Positions 23,984-35,955 are shown, counted from the first letter of the stretch. The stretch is 64,000 bases of DNA from Hemerocallis citrina (GCA_017893485.1 CM030360.1:144344697-144408696), one strand, 5' to 3'. The notes: generated by a model from the sequence alone, not told the origin. Numbers and translations: made by a program.

Positions 23984-25542
23984 TGCCGACCTATAGGACA
24001 GCTCGGATCATAAGGAATCACCCTTAACACCAACTCTTTCCCTTCGGCGAAGGATGATAATAATAATGATAAGTAATGGTTAAGTAGTAATAGCCATAAG
24101 TTACTACCCTAACAATGTCACTTACCCCGAACAATCCTAGGGATGACAATATTATAAACACAGCATGCTAGGTCTTAAATTAGACTTCGCAAGATAACTC
24201 TACTAGGCTGCTCAACCTAGACTTACCAGAATCCCTCAGGATCCGGTTCATGGCCTATCGATCCAAGACCCCGGCAATACGAACGCATTCGCATGCTACT
24301 ACCCTGAACTTGGATTTCGTCACACTCCGGTCCGCGATCAACCAACGGTTAAGATCTGACAGCACACGCGAAGTGACTCGTCCACAGTCTCTTAGGAGTA
24401 AGGTAAACACACGTCTTAATGGTCGATAGCCCTAGGGCAATGATATCACCCTAGATGAGCACAACAAACTGTGTATTAGCTAAGAAGCTACATACGAGTA
24501 AACAGAACACATATGAGCCAACAAGCTATGTATGAAACCAACAACTACATACGAGCCAGGCAGGCTACGTATGAGACAACAATATACATACCAGCCAAAC
24601 AAGCTGCGTATGAGACCAACAGCTACATACGGGCCAGTCGAGCCGCGTATGAGACAACAACCTACATACGAGCCAAATAAGCTGCGTATGAGACCAACAG
24701 CTACATACGGGCCAAGTCAAGCTGCGTATGAGACAACAACCTACATACGAGCCAAATAAGTTACGTATGAAATCCACAGCTACATACGGGCCAGTCGAGC
24801 CGCGTATGAGACAACAATATACATACGAGCCAAATAAGCTACATATGAGACCCACAGCCACATACGGACCAGTCGAGCCACGTACGAGCAAAACCACATA
24901 CAAAAACAACCATACAGTAAACAACCTAGAAGCAACCAAATGTGCTTACTAGCAACTTGATCTTCTATAACTAGAAGCAACAGAAGAATCTACTAACAGT
25001 CTAAAATAGGCATTCTACCAATGAGAAGCCCATGCAACATGACAATTTTTATCGAGTTAACAATTACTAGTGACCTTCCCAACCCATACTACCCATGAAG
25101 GTGAGGAATGTTCACATTATAAGGTCCAACCTTACCTAGGGTCTCATACAACTAGAATCAGTGGTTTCTCTCCCCAATTGAACTAGAACTACATGCACTA
25201 GATTCTTGGGTTCTTTCTTCAAGTTTGAGCTAGGATCACCTAGGACTAAAAGCATGGGCTCATGGTTTCTTTTTAATCTCTCACTACAATCATAATACAA
25301 TTCAAGTGTGGTTCCTTTAAATCTAGAACTACTATGCAACTTGAGTATTGCAACTATAACATGATGGTTCTTCACTAACGCTACCACTACAACATGGTAG
25401 TTCTCTACTACCCTGCAACTATAACGCGATAGTTCTTTACTAACGCTACAACTAGAACATGATAGTTAACACCACAACTACAACAACATGATTCTTTTCT
25501 ATTACTTAAGCACGAATCTACAATGGCTTTAAGCATGGTATA
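23984..25542 (-). mobile_element. LTR-B (solo LTR), segment 2
   Basis: Continuation of the LTR-B sequence between the CACTA and Tat-1 insertions. Contains the 39-bp tandem array and, at the right, repeated ACTTAAGCATGG-type phrases that continue at 42203 after Tat-1. The final GTATA (25538-25542) is the Tat-1 target duplication. No coding frame; the long ORFs at 24532-24952 are open only because the repeat unit is 13 codons long. Confidence 0.7.
24514..24895. repeat. 39-bp tandem array with a two-unit (78-bp) higher-order pattern
   Basis: About ten units of 39 bp of the form GAGCCAAATAAGCTGCGTAT...CTACATAC. Alternate units are more alike: one type has 'GACAACAACCTACATAC', the other 'GACCAACAGCTACATACGGG'. 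This gives a 78-bp dimer. It is inside LTR-B, so it may affect LTR length. Confidence 0.8.
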
Positions 25543-26131
25543 TGATATGGCTAAAAATGGGGTTAAATCGGAACCATCCAGATTGGACGCGAATCTTGAA
25601 GCTCGGGGGTAAAATGGTAATTTCACATACAAGTGGAGCCAAAGCGGGTACTGGATCTCCTTCGCACAGATCCAATAGCCCACAAACGGATCCACACCAA
25701 TTGGGTACGGGTCCCGACCCGAGGCGAACCCAGACCAACAAGAGACAAATCAGGGCCACTGATTTGACCAAATCAACGGGCCTGATTTACTCTCACCGGG
25801 AATCAGGGTTAGTTTCCTAAACAGACTGTGAGGATTTTACTCCTAGCAGTTACACAGGGAATCAGGTCCCTAATTACTCCCCTGGCGACTATAAATACAT
25901 CCCCGCTACCACTGTAACCAGGTAATCACTCTTTTTCCCCCTTAAGCTCTTTCTTTAATCACCACTGGTTACTGACAAGAGCGTCGGAGGGTGCGTCGCC
26001 GGAATCAACCCCGGTGTCTCGTACTTCCTTGCAGGTTGCGGCAGGAATTGGAAGGATTGGATCTGCTGTTCAGGTTTTCTCAAACTCACAAATCTCATCT
26101 GTTTACCCCCACACCGAAATCAGCGGTAACA
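25543..26131 (+). repeat. Tat-1 5' LTR (589 bp)
   Basis: Starts TGATATGGCTAAAAATGGGG and ends GCGGTAACA. TATAAATA is at 25890-25897 with a pyrimidine-rich region and a GAGCGTCGGAGGGTGCGTCG leader after it. It pairs with 41609-42197. Confidence 0.93.
25890..25897 (+). promoter_or_regulatory. TATA box of the Tat-1 5' LTR
   Basis: TATAAATA after GGCGAC. The same sequence is at 41956-41963 in the 3' LTR and at 47180-47187 in Tat-A. Confidence 0.75.
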
Positions 26132-26134
26132 GAT

Positions 26135-26149
26135 TGGCGCCGTCTGTGG
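26135..26149 (+). other. Primer-binding site of Tat-1
   Basis: TGGCGCCGTCTGTGG lies three bases after the LTR end. The first nine bases fit the 3' end of a plant tRNA with CGGCGCCA-like terminus (tRNA-Asp type). The exact tRNA is an inference. Confidence 0.65.
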
Positions 26150-26199
26150 AAAAAACCACACGAACAGTCTCGACCTCTTCCTTGTCGTCCTCTCCAACC

Positions 26200-26884
26200 A
26201 TGCCTCCAAAGAAGGTCAGATCTAGAGGGTCCAACCGCGGGCCCAATCCCGCCGATCCTACAGAGGAAGTCCCTCTCAATCCTATTCCACAGCCTGAACT
26301 TCCTCCACCGGCCCAGCAGGGCCAACCTCCTCTTCCCAAACAGCAACCCCCCAATGGCCCTTCCGGTCATAACGGTCGGAGGCAGAAGCAGCCCCTCAAC
26401 CCGGACCATGTCTCGGTTCATAATGAATCCTCGGATTCAATGGCTTCTCATCACCCCGACCTCCGCAACACAGTCCTGAACCGCCAAAAAGAGGAGGACC
26501 TTCGCACTTACCTTGATGAGAGGCGGGCCCGAGAGGGAGCCTCCCGCCAGCATCATGGTGAGCGGTCTCCTCACCGCCGAGACAGTAGAAGGTCTCCGGA
26601 CCGAAGAGGCCGAGCGGCATCTCCCGAGCGCCGAAGGAGGAGGCCGCATTCTACCGCGGATCGACATCATCCAAGGAACAATGAGGCACCCATCACTCGT
26701 GCCGAGTTCCTACAATTTCAGGAGACCATTCTGCAGGCCCTAAACCTTCTCCCCAACAACCAAAATGCCCAGAGGGTTCCAACACCCCCGAGGGTTCCCA
26801 GTCCTTGCCGCCGATCCAGAAGTCCTCTCTCGACTCCCAGTCGCCAGCAGCAGCAGTATAGTCCCCGCCGATCCCAGGACTACC
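26200..26884 (+). pseudogene. Tat-1 gag, N-terminal part (split by a solo LTR)
   Basis: The frame starts 'MPPKKVRSRGSNRGPNPADP', about 50 bp after the primer site. It continues through a proline-rich region and an arginine/serine-rich region ('RRDSRRSPDRRGRAASPERR'), and is broken at codon 'DY' by the solo LTR at 26885. The reading frame resumes at 29711 in the correct phase after the CTACC duplication. Basic RS-like N-termini are common in Tat gag and may bind RNA. The frames on the opposite strand here (26095-26421) are shadows. Confidence 0.8.
26880..26884. repeat. Target-site duplication CTACC of the solo LTR (left)
   Basis: CTACC here and at 29711-29715. Confidence 0.9.
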
Positions 26885-29710
26885 TGTAACGCCCCGAATC
26901 CCAAATCACTGAATTCGAGATGTTCTACATGATCTTTTCGCTTTCTTTGAGTACAATTTCACAAGGAAATTCAAACTTTTCTTTTTACATCAGAGTTTAC
27001 ATCATATTACATTTACATTTGCACAGCGGAAGTAAAAATATACAACATTTACATGAATGTACAACAACATGATAAAATCTTTATGCATCCATTCCTCTTT
27101 ACATGTAATTTATCCTGCATACAAAACTGTGGGTACGTCAGTTTATTCAACCGACGATAATTATACATGGCCATCCTCTCTATGCCAGAAACAGTCTAAC
27201 GAATCTCATTTCTTAACAAATCACAAACTTGATCATAATAAGCATATAAATCGAAAGGGAACTCTTAATGATGTCGTGTCGTGATTGTGCACTTAATCCT
27301 TAATGCAATTATTTAATTTACATGACACTAATGCGCACTTGTTCGGATTCTATGCATCCCATACTACATAGGTCCGAGGGCAAGCCTCTTAATCGTTCTT
27401 CATTTTTGTAGGGTTCAATCCCTCGCCATGATCTTAAATGGTCTATGAGTACAAGCTCGTGCACTGGACCCTGGAGGGGAACCCCACGCCATGTCTTGAC
27501 TCATCAAGCATGCATTCTGTGGCAATTCAAGCCTCCTCCCTGAACACGATCTTCTTGCAGTCACCAAACATCCCACAAGCGTGACTAGAGTCCGATCATT
27601 CTGAGTTGCGCCCGCGCCATGTCTTGACTCATCAAGCATGCATTCTGCGGCTCACACACCCGCACCGTAAACTCTAGTTCTCATACTCATGTTTTTCTCT
27701 CACTTTCATCACCTCCTCACTATGTACTAAAATTATTAGAATCATGAATCAAAATCAAAGCTCTAGAGTTAGCCTCTCCACCAAACCAGACTTATCATTT
27801 CATTTACACACGACCAACCTTGGTCTTCTTTTCAATATCATTTCATTTCACTGCCGGGGGAGACTTAGCTACTCTTTCGTTCAATTTCCCATTCACAATT
27901 TTCAATTGAGCATTCTCAGCCCATAATTCATTTTAGAGTCTCACAGACTTTCTTATCATGATCTTAGCCTTTCATGTTCATTTAATTCTCAGTTCACATC
28001 TATGATTCTTTTTACATAAATCCATACAATCATAAGAGTTCATTGACTTCAATTATAAAGTTCACAACTTCCAACAGTAATAAATAAAATGAAATCTCAT
28101 ACATATCAAAGTCCACTCTGTACAGTCGACTTGGAAGAACACCAGTCGACTCATACATTTAAATACAGGTTCATCATAAATACTCGAGAGAGTCGACTGC
28201 TGTACACGACCAGTCGGCTGTCCCGCAACTTTTCATGTTCACAGTGCTATCCACGTGACAGTCGACTGTTCATCCACCAGTCGTCTGTCCTGGGATTTTC
28301 AATAGCATAATTCTAAGTTCAGCTCAATCGACTGGCTACACGCACTAAGTCGACTGATCAGTTTCATAATTCAAAAACATGAATTATCTTTCTAACCGTT
28401 CTCACATGCACTTTCATCACAGCATACATACATTCATATCTTATAAACACCACACTTCTTACTTGTTCAGTAACATCGTAGCATGGAATTTCAAGTTACT
28501 AATATGTTCTTTTCTTCAAGGAAAAATACTTTAAACATGCATTCACATTATTCATAACCTTCTTACGAAGATGAAGATATAAATCTCAAGTCATTATACT
28601 AGGTCAACATAATGGAATATCTCATTCCATGGAATTACCAAGATAATCATACTTAAATTGATGCACCAGTCGGCTGAACACCTTGTCAGTCGACTGCTTC
28701 GACAGTTCTTAACTTTGTTAATCATCACTAGTTCTTTTCATCCATTTACCTTCCCTCCATCATATGTGTCATAGAAAAAATACAAACTTAGTAATCACAC
28801 CATTATGTCTATTTGCATACATGTTTATCACCACATCATAAAAATAATTGTCTCGTACCAGTCGACTGGTTCATGCGACAGTCGACTGTATCGACTCAGT
28901 CGTTCTTGTTATCAACAGCAAGCTCAGGCATTTGTAATACATTCAATTTACTTTTCATAACATGGTAGCAATCATAATAATTATAGCATAACTCCTACAT
29001 TAGAAGTCCTGAGAAACACCCACCTTATTTGACGAAGTAATCGAATCCAGCAAAGTTCCTCAATGCAGTGCCGCACTCCTTGCTCCTTGTTCCACACCGA
29101 ATCCTTCAGAGAACTACTCGGCCTCCACAGCAAAGCTCCCACACACAACTCACAGAATGCCTCTCTTACAATAATAATTTTAGTGTAAAAGAGATAGGGA
29201 ATGAGAGGGGGTATTTATACACAAATTAGAGTGAGATGGAGGGCTAGGATGCACTAGGGAGTTGGAAAATCAAGAGCTAGGATTCACTAGGAAGTTGTGA
29301 AAACTACCCACACTTCAAGAGTAACCGCCCATGACTCTATCCCATTACTTACTCCAACCGGCCAAGCTTTGTGCCTTGTGCACGTGTACATTGAGTGCAT
29401 GCGCACACACAAACCGTACTACAAAAATTTGTACATTAAATACCCGGAAATAAAAGGAAGGATGCTACACATTACAAGTTGTAGAAAATACTAAAAGGGT
29501 TTAAATCCATGGGCTTAAATTAGTTGGGCCAAAAATAAATATTTTTAAAAGAAAGATAAGTAAATTAACATTTGGGCTTTAGGGAAAATCCTTATAGAAA
29601 ACAATATGCTTATTCATCATGTTGGAAATAATAGGCCAAATATTACACGTGCATACCACGTGCAACAAAATAAATAATCTTCATATATTAGAAAAATTCG
29701 GGGTATTACA
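26885..29710 (-). mobile_element. Solo LTR of the chromovirus family inside Tat-1 gag (2826 bp)
   Basis: Starts TGTAACGCCCCGAATCCC and ends GGGGTATTACA, colinear with the LTRs at 9258 and 17345 but with more substitutions and small deletions. It contains the CAGTCGACTG motif cluster (about 28120-28890) and the TATA box at 29212-29219 on the minus strand. Flanked by CTACC on both sides with no internal sequence. It is therefore a solo LTR produced by recombination between the two LTRs of an element that had inserted into gag. Confidence 0.92.
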
Positions 29711-30758
29711 CTACCGGCGCCGCAGTCCTCGCTCCCCTTCCTATGAAGAAGAATCCAGGGGGTCGTTCGATTATCAGCGAAGGGACGACGCCCTCAACCG
29801 CCGTCTCCATGAGGTGGAAAGGTGCATCAGGCGCATGGACAGAGAGGAGGAATCCAGAGCATTGACCGTCCGTCCCAGCAGACCTCCCTTCTCTCGGACG
29901 ATCATGGAGGCCCCCATACCGAGGGGTTTCAAACCTCCGCAGTTTGAAACGTACTCAGGGGAGTCCGACCCAGTTGATCACGTCGAAAGCTTCAAAACCT
30001 TAATGCTAATCCATCAAGCTTCCGATGCCATGCTCTGCAAGACCTTTCCCGCCACCCTCAGGGGGTCGGCTCGGGAATGGTACTCCAGGCTCGCCCCCTC
30101 TTCCATCTTCTCGTTCGAGCAGTTCGAAACGCTGTTCACAACTCACTTTGTGAGTAGCAGGCGAGCCGAGAAGACGAGCCTCTCCCTACTCAACCTGCGA
30201 CAAGAAAGGGGAGAGAAACTGAGGGACTACGTGAAGAGATTCACCGCAGAAGTCAGTTCTATTGCCTTCTTAGACCAGTCAGTGGCGACTGTTGCGTTCC
30301 AGTCGAACGTCCTCAACTCCAACCTCCGGTCGTCCCTCGCCAAGAAGCCCCTGCACAACTTCGCCGACCTTCTCCTAAGGTGCGAGAAGTATATCCGGGC
30401 GGAAGAGGCCGAGTGCCTCCCGAACTTCGGAGGATCGGCCTCCGGATCGAAGAGGAAGGTGACAGAGGAGGAGGGGTCGAAGAAGATGCAGAAGGACAAC
30501 GGTGGCCAGCGCCGCCCTCCCCCTAGGTTCGAGAAGTTCACTCCCCTCACCACCAATGTCTCCACCATCCTGATGGAAGTGGAGAAGGAGGGGGTCATCC
30601 CTCCAGCTCCGAGGATGAACACCCCGGCTAAGAGGAGGAATAAGGAGAAATTTTGCCGTTACCACAGGGACCACGGCCATGACACCAACGACTACCGGGC
30701 GTTGAAGAATGAAATAGAGGCCCTCATCCAGAGGGGGCAACTAGCCAAATTTGTATAG
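29711..30758 (+). pseudogene. Tat-1 gag, main part
   Basis: Continues the basic region, then the gag core from about 29905 ('IPRGFKPPQFETYSGESDPV', 'FPATLRGSAREWYSRLAPSS', 'FSFEQFETLFTTHFVSSRRA'), a lysine-rich stretch ('GSKRKVTEEEGSKKMQKDNG') and a Tat-type zinc-knuckle position at ~30650, 'CRYHRDHGHDTNDYRALKNE'. In this motif the last Cys of C-X2-H...H-X4-C appears replaced by Tyr. The frame ends at TAG (30756-30758) but the same frame continues into protease. Since the decayed Tat-C has Arg at the matching position, this TAG is more likely a point mutation than a natural gag stop. Confidence 0.85.
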
Positions 30759-32426
30759 GCAAACGATCGGGCGGATCGCAGCACTCCTCCGCCTCGGGGG
30801 GCTAACAAGCGCTCTGAACGGCGCGAGGAGATGCCCGGGTTTGAGGAAGAACGGGTCCTGCACCTCATCCACGGAAGGCGTATGGGGGGCTCCTCCAACT
30901 CTTCTCGGAAGTCTTTCGTCCGAGAGGTCAACTCAGTTCACAGCGCCCCTCCTCCCAAAGGCCTCGGAGTCCCGGTGACTTTCTCCGATGAAGACCTCGA
31001 GGGGGTCCGAACTCCCCACTGTGACGCCCTCGTCATCGACCTTCGCATGGCAAACTTCAAGGTGCAGAGGGTCCTAGTAGATAACGGGAGCTCGGTGAAC
31101 ATCCTCTTCCTCTCGGCCTTCCGAGGCCTGCAGCTGTCTCGGGACCGTCTCAAGCCGGCCGGTTACACACTCCACGGGTTCACGGGGGTCCCAATAACTG
31201 TCGAGGGAGTGATAACCCTAGACGTAACTGTTGGAAAGACCCCTACTACCTGGACCGAGCCGATGGACTTTATGGTCGTCGACGTCCCGGCCGCGTATAA
31301 TGTCATCCTAGGCCGACCCGGCCTAGCTGCCCTGGAAGCTGTCCCCTCAGCGTACCACCTTAAAATGAAGTTCCCCACTCGGTCGGGAGTAAGGGAAGTC
31401 ATGGGAAGCCAAGAGATGGCTCGGAAGTGCTACATGAATTCCACTGGGGGACCGGTGCTCTCGCTCGAGACACTAGAAATCCCCGAGCCGAAAGTTCGGC
31501 CCACGTCCGAGCTGGCGGACGAGTTAGAAGAAGTGCTCTTCTCGGACGAGGACCCGAGCCGAAAATTCCTCATCAGCAAGTCCTTGCTGACTGCGCTGTG
31601 CACTGACCTGGTTAAATGCATCCGGGATAACCGCAACCTGTTTGCTTGGTCGGCCGCGGATATGCCCGGCATTTCCGAGGAGTTGCTAGTCCACCGCCTA
31701 AGTGTCGAACCGGGGTGCAAACCGGTTCAGCAGAAGAGACGAAAATTCGCTCCCGAGCGACAGCAGGCCATCAAGGAGGAGGTGGATAAACTTCTGAAGG
31801 CTAAGTTCATACAGGAGGTAAACTACCCCGAGTGGCTCTCCAATGTTGTAATGGTCAAGAAGTCCAACGGCTCTTGGAGAATATGCATCGACTTCACCGA
31901 CCTAAATAAGGCGTGTCCGAAGGATCCATTCCCTCTCCCGAATATCGACACCCTCATTGATGCCACCTCGGGCCATGAGCTCCTCAGCTTCATGGACGCC
32001 TTCTCCGGCTATAATCAGATCCGAATGTTCCCTCCGGACATTCCGAAGACCTCCTTCATCACCGATCAGGGCCTCTACTGCTACCGGGTCATGCCGTTCG
32101 GGTTGAAGAACGCAGGCGCCACCTACCAGCGCCTCGTCAACAAGGTCTTCCAGAGCCAGATAGGCCGGAACATGGAGGTGTACGTTGACGACATGCTCGT
32201 CAAGAGCATCCGAGGCACTGACCACGTGGCCGACCTCCAGGAGGCATTCGGAGTGTTGAGGAGGCACAGCAAGTGGCTAAACCCGAGCAAGTGTGCGATC
32301 GGGGTCTCTTCGGGAACATTCCTCAGCTTCATGGTGAGCCAGCGAGGGATCGAAGCCCATCCCGAGAAGATCAAGGCCATATTGGACATGGCCCCGCCCC
32401 GAAACTCAAGGAGGTGCAAAAGCTAA
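30759..32426 (+). pseudogene. Tat-1 protease and reverse transcriptase
   Basis: In frame after TAG comes the aspartic protease with active site 'VLVDNGSSVNILFLS' near 31080 (Asp-Asn-Gly as usual in Tat), and the flap-side 'YNVILGRPGLAALEAVPSAY'. Reverse transcriptase follows: 'RRKFAPERQQAIKEEVDKLL', 'WRICIDFTDLNKACPKDPFP', 'CYRVMPFGLKNAGATYQRLV' and the catalytic 'VYVDDMLVKS' at ~32181. A one-base shift near 32398 throws the frame out in 'DMAPPRN'; the correct continuation is in the next frame. Catalytic residues are present, but a full product cannot be made. Confidence 0.9.
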
Positions 32427-33430
32427 CAGGTCGGCTCGCTGCTATCGGCCGGTTCCTCTCGAAGTCTGGGGAGAAGTGCCTCCCCTTCTTCAAGGCACTC
32501 AGGGGGGCTAAGGGTTTTGAATGGGGCCAACCACAACAGGAATCGTTCGACCAACTGAAAGCCTACTTGGTGAACCCTCCTCTGCTCAGCAAACCTGTCC
32601 CGGGGGAAACTCTCTTCATCTACTTGGCTGCTTCCGAGCAGACCCTGAGTGCTGTTTTGATGAGAGAGGAGGACCGGGCCCAAAGGCCAATCTACTACGT
32701 GAGCAAGGTGCTTCGGGACGCCGAGCTCCGCTATCCGAAGATAGAGAAGATGGCCTACGCCCTGGTCATGGCGGCGAGGAAGCTCCGGCCGTACTTTCAA
32801 TCCCACTCGGTCGTTGTCCTCACCGACCAACCTCTGAAGAAAATCCTCTACAAGCCTGAGACCTCGGGCCGGCTAATGAAGTGGTCCATAGAGCTGAGCC
32901 AATATGACCTCTCCTACCAACCTCGGATGGCAATTAAAGCACAGGCCCTCCCTGACTTCATCGTAGAGTCCACCATCCCTGAAGTCAGCCACGTTCCGAA
33001 TGGACCCCCCATTTGGACAGTCTTCGTGGACGGCTCCTCCTGTAACGAAGGAAGTGGCGCTGGTATCATCCTGAACGGCCCTGACGACTTCGTCCTCCAG
33101 TATGCGATCCGTATGAACTTCAAGGCCTCGAACAATGAGGCGGAGTACGAAGCACTCATCGCAGGCCTTAGAATTGCCTGAAGTGCTGGGGCGCAGCGCC
33201 TCCGAGTCCATAGCGACTCCCAGCTTATCGTGAACCAAGTCTTGGGCGAGTACGAGGCCCGAGACGAGCGGATGGCGAAATACCTTGCTAAGGTCCGGGC
33301 CCTCATGAGCCGGTTCGAAGAGGCGCTCATCCAACGGGTCCCTCGTGAGGAGAATTCGCAGGCCGACGCCCTCTCCAAGTTAGCCTCATACTCCCTACAA
33401 GGTCTTGAACAGACCGTTCTGATCGAGGTC
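32400..33430 (+). pseudogene. Tat-1 RNase H and second (archaeal-type) RNase H
   Basis: The frame 32273-33181 holds the end of reverse transcriptase ('VQKLTGRLAAIGRFLSKSGE'), the gypsy RNase H ('LFIYLAASEQTLSAVLMREE', 'YYVSKVLRDAELRYPKIEKM', 'VVLTDQPLKKIL') and then a second RNase H fold, 'WTVFVDGSSCNEGSGAGIIL' and 'NNEAEYEALIAGL'. A TGA at 33181 interrupts it; the same frame goes on with 'RLRVHSDSQLIVNQV' and 'REENSQADALSKLAS'. The second domain, with DGSS, E in NNEAEYEAL, and D in HSDSQL, is the extra RNase H typical of the Tat/Ogre group. One nonsense change is present. Confidence 0.88.
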
Positions 33431-33479
33431 CTCTCTAGGCCGAGCATAGAAGACGAGACCTCCAGCTCGGTGGAGTCGT

Positions 33480-34767
33480 TGCCGGTCATGTTGCAAGATA
33501 ATTGGATGAAGCCGTTGGTGGAATTCTTGAGGGACGGGCTCCTGCCCGAGGATCCCAAAGAATCGCGCCGAGTCAGAACCCGGGCCGAGCGGTATGTCTT
33601 GATCGAGGGTATCTTATACAAACGCTCCTTCTCTCAAATAGACGGCCGACCATACCTAAGGTGCCTCTCCCCAGAACAGGCCGACTATGCCCTACAAGAG
33701 CTCCACAAGGCATCGACGGGGCACATTCAGGATCCAGGTCCTTGGCCCGGAAAGCTTTGAATTATGGATACTTCTGGCCGACCCTCCTTCAAGACGCCGA
33801 GCGACACGTTCGGCAATGTAACTCCTGCTAGAGACACTCCAGCATCCGTCGCCTCCCTCAAGCCAACCTCGCCTCCCTATCAAGTCCTATCCCCTTCGCA
33901 ATGTGGGGGATGGACTTACTAGGGCCTTTCCCTCCGGCTCCGGGTCAGTTCAAGTTCTTGGTCGTAGCCATCGACTACTTCTCGAAGTGGGTCGAGGCCG
34001 AGCCCCTCGCCACTATAATCGAGAACAAGGTGGTTCAATTTTTCTGGAAGAACATCATCTGCAGATTCGGCGTCCCTCGTGTCCTCGTGACGGACAACGG
34101 GACTCAGTTCACTGGCGCAGCATTCCGAGCTCTGTGCGACGACCTTGCCATCCAGCAGCGCTTCTCGTCCGTCTCCCATCCTCAGTCGAACGGACAGGCA
34201 GAAAACGCTAATCGGCAGATCCTCGCAGGCATCAAGAAAAGGCTGGACAAATGTTCCAAAGGCTTATGGGTCGACCAACTCCCCAACGTACTATGGAATT
34301 ACCGCACGAGCAAGCGGACCCCCACGGGAGAGTCCCCTTTCAACCTCACCTATGGGTCCGAGGCGGTGATACCCCTTGAGGTCGGAATACCTTCCCCTCG
34401 CCTCGCAGCCTACGACGAGGGACAGAACGCCAGGGACCTCAGGGCAGACTTAGATCTGGTAGATGAGCTGAGGGAGAGAGCGTCGATTCGGCAGTAGAAT
34501 TACCGAAGAAGGGTCAAGTTGTCCTACAACAAGAAGGTCCGACCCACCAAACTTAAACAAGGAGATTTAGTCTTGAGAAAACTGGCCATATCCTTCCCCA
34601 CTCAGAAGAGCAAGCTGGCCCTGAACTGGGAGGGGCCGTACAAGATTACGAGGGTAGTTCAGCCCGGAGCATATCGACTGGAAGATCTAGAGGGCAGAGA
34701 GATTCCGAGGACCTGGAATGCCGACCACCTCCTGAAATACCAAGAAAGCGCCCCGGCGCCACTCTAA
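33480..34767 (+). pseudogene. Tat-1 integrase
   Basis: The N-terminal zinc-finger region is split by a one-base shift near 33730 ('KASTGHIQDPG' in one frame, 'LARKALNYGYFWPTLLQDAE' and 'RQCNSC' in the next), then a TAG at 33829. The core follows: 'MWGMDLLGPFPPAPGQFKFL', 'VLVTDNGTQFTGAAFRALCD', 'HPQSNGQAENANRQILAGIK' (D, D, E present). A TAG at 34495-34497 splits it from the C-terminal module 'LKQGDLVLRKLAISFP' and 'NWEGPYKITRVVQPGAYRLE'. No chromodomain follows, as expected for Tat. The frame ends at 34767, ~170 bp before the 110-bp array. Confidence 0.88.
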
Positions 34768-34940
34768 GTATCGCAGGATATCGAGCCATTCCTCTCCTCC
34801 AATTTGTAATCTATTTTCATAAGTTGTAATATTTAAAGCGGTTCGCCGTCGATTATTAATGAAGAAGGCTCTTTCATACTTATAAATTTGCATGCCCCTC
34901 TCCGCCCTTGTCATCTGTTTTTTAAATTTGATCTCAACCA

Positions 34941-35463
34941 ATGGTTCGGAGTCCAATGTCCGGCTCGACTTTACCTCCTCGGCTCGCCCCCAGACGAGCC
35001 AGAGGAAGATAGCCGTTCGGAACTGCTCCCACAACCGTTGAACTACACCGATGGTTCGGAGTCCAACACTCGGCTCGACTTTACCTCCTCGGCTCGTCCC
35101 CAGACGTGCCAGAGGTAGATCGCCATTCGGAACTGCTCCCACAACCGTTGAACTACACCGATGGTTCGAAGTCCAAAACTCGGTTCGACTTTACCTCCTC
35201 GGCTCGTCCCCGGACGTGCCAGAGGTAGATCGCCGTTCGGAACTGCTCCCACAACCGTTGAACTACACTGATGGTTCGGAGTCCAACACTCGGCTCGACT
35301 TTACCTCCTCAGCTCGCCCCCGGATGAGCCAGAGGTAGATCGCCGTTCAGAACTGCTCCCACAACCGTTGAACTACACCGATGGTTCGGAGTCCAACACT
35401 CGGCTCGACTTTACCTCCTCGGCTCGCCCCCGGACGAGCCAGAGGTAGATCGCCGTTCGGAGG
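34941..35463 (+). repeat. 110-bp tandem array 3' of Tat-1 pol
   Basis: About 4.75 copies with ATGGTTCGGAGTCCAA at 34941, 35051, 35161, 35271 and 35381, exactly 110 bp apart. Copies differ by a few bases. ORFs over this array on either strand are not genes. The array lies between pol and the end of the antisense accessory region. Confidence 0.92.
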
Positions 35464-35479
35464 CCTTGACGACTTCTTC

Positions 35480-35955
35480 AAGCGAGGAGGCCTTGACGAG
35501 CCCGAAATGTTGACACTGTCGGTTGCGAGCCGTCGGAAGTGGGTGACTTCGATCCCCCTATCTATCGTGATCCTCCTAAGCCTGTCGACCTCAGCCAACA
35601 ACTTCTTGCGCTCGGAAGAGGCCTTCTCCAATTCGGAAGTTAGCTTCTCTTCCACCGCCGAGCGTTCTTCCTCCGCTAACTCTAAGTGTTGAACCTCGGC
35701 CAGAAGCTCGTTATTCTTCCGCTCGGCGACAGTAAGCTTTCTACGAAGCCGCTCGACCTCACCCTCGGGGCAAGGAGCTTGGAGTTGCTTCAGCAGTTGC
35801 TTCAACTCGCGAAGATGCCCCCTCACAGCTGCCTTCGTCTCCTCCAGCTTCAGGAACATGAGGAACCGCCTCTGTCGGCTATTCGAGAGCTCGCCCTTCG
35901 TTTTAGCCAGCTCCTTACGGAGGTGTGCAACCTCCGTAATCGGACCGAACTTAAC
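35480..35955 (-). CDS. Coiled-coil ORF or alternative last exon, antisense to Tat-1
   Basis: The minus-strand frame is open from a CAG acceptor at 35956 ('ATTTTCAG/GTTAAG') and reads 'ITEVAHLRKELAKTKGELSN', 'RRKLTVAERKNNELLAEVQH', 'EERSAVEEKLTSELEKASSE', an uninterrupted heptad-rich coiled coil of about 150 residues. It then runs into the 110-bp array. The longer frame (36054 to 35347) includes probable intron on one side and repeat on the other. It lies 213 bp downstream of the stop of the three-exon antisense gene and could be a fourth, alternatively used exon or a relic of a duplicated 3' end. No family recognised beyond coiled coil. Confidence 0.45.

Noticed and set aside
24514..24895. 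CRISPR-like regular repeat
   Set aside because: The repeats are contiguous and diverged, without unique spacers, in plant retrotransposon DNA.
24532..24952. Overlapping long ORFs on both strands with repeated 'GPVEPRM'-like peptides
   Set aside because: They translate a 39-bp tandem repeat (13 codons), so all frames stay open; no coding evidence.
26095..26670. Antisense ORFs over Tat-1 gag
   Set aside because: Shadows of the GC-rich gag frame; no domain, promoter or splice signal like those of the 38505-36168 gene.
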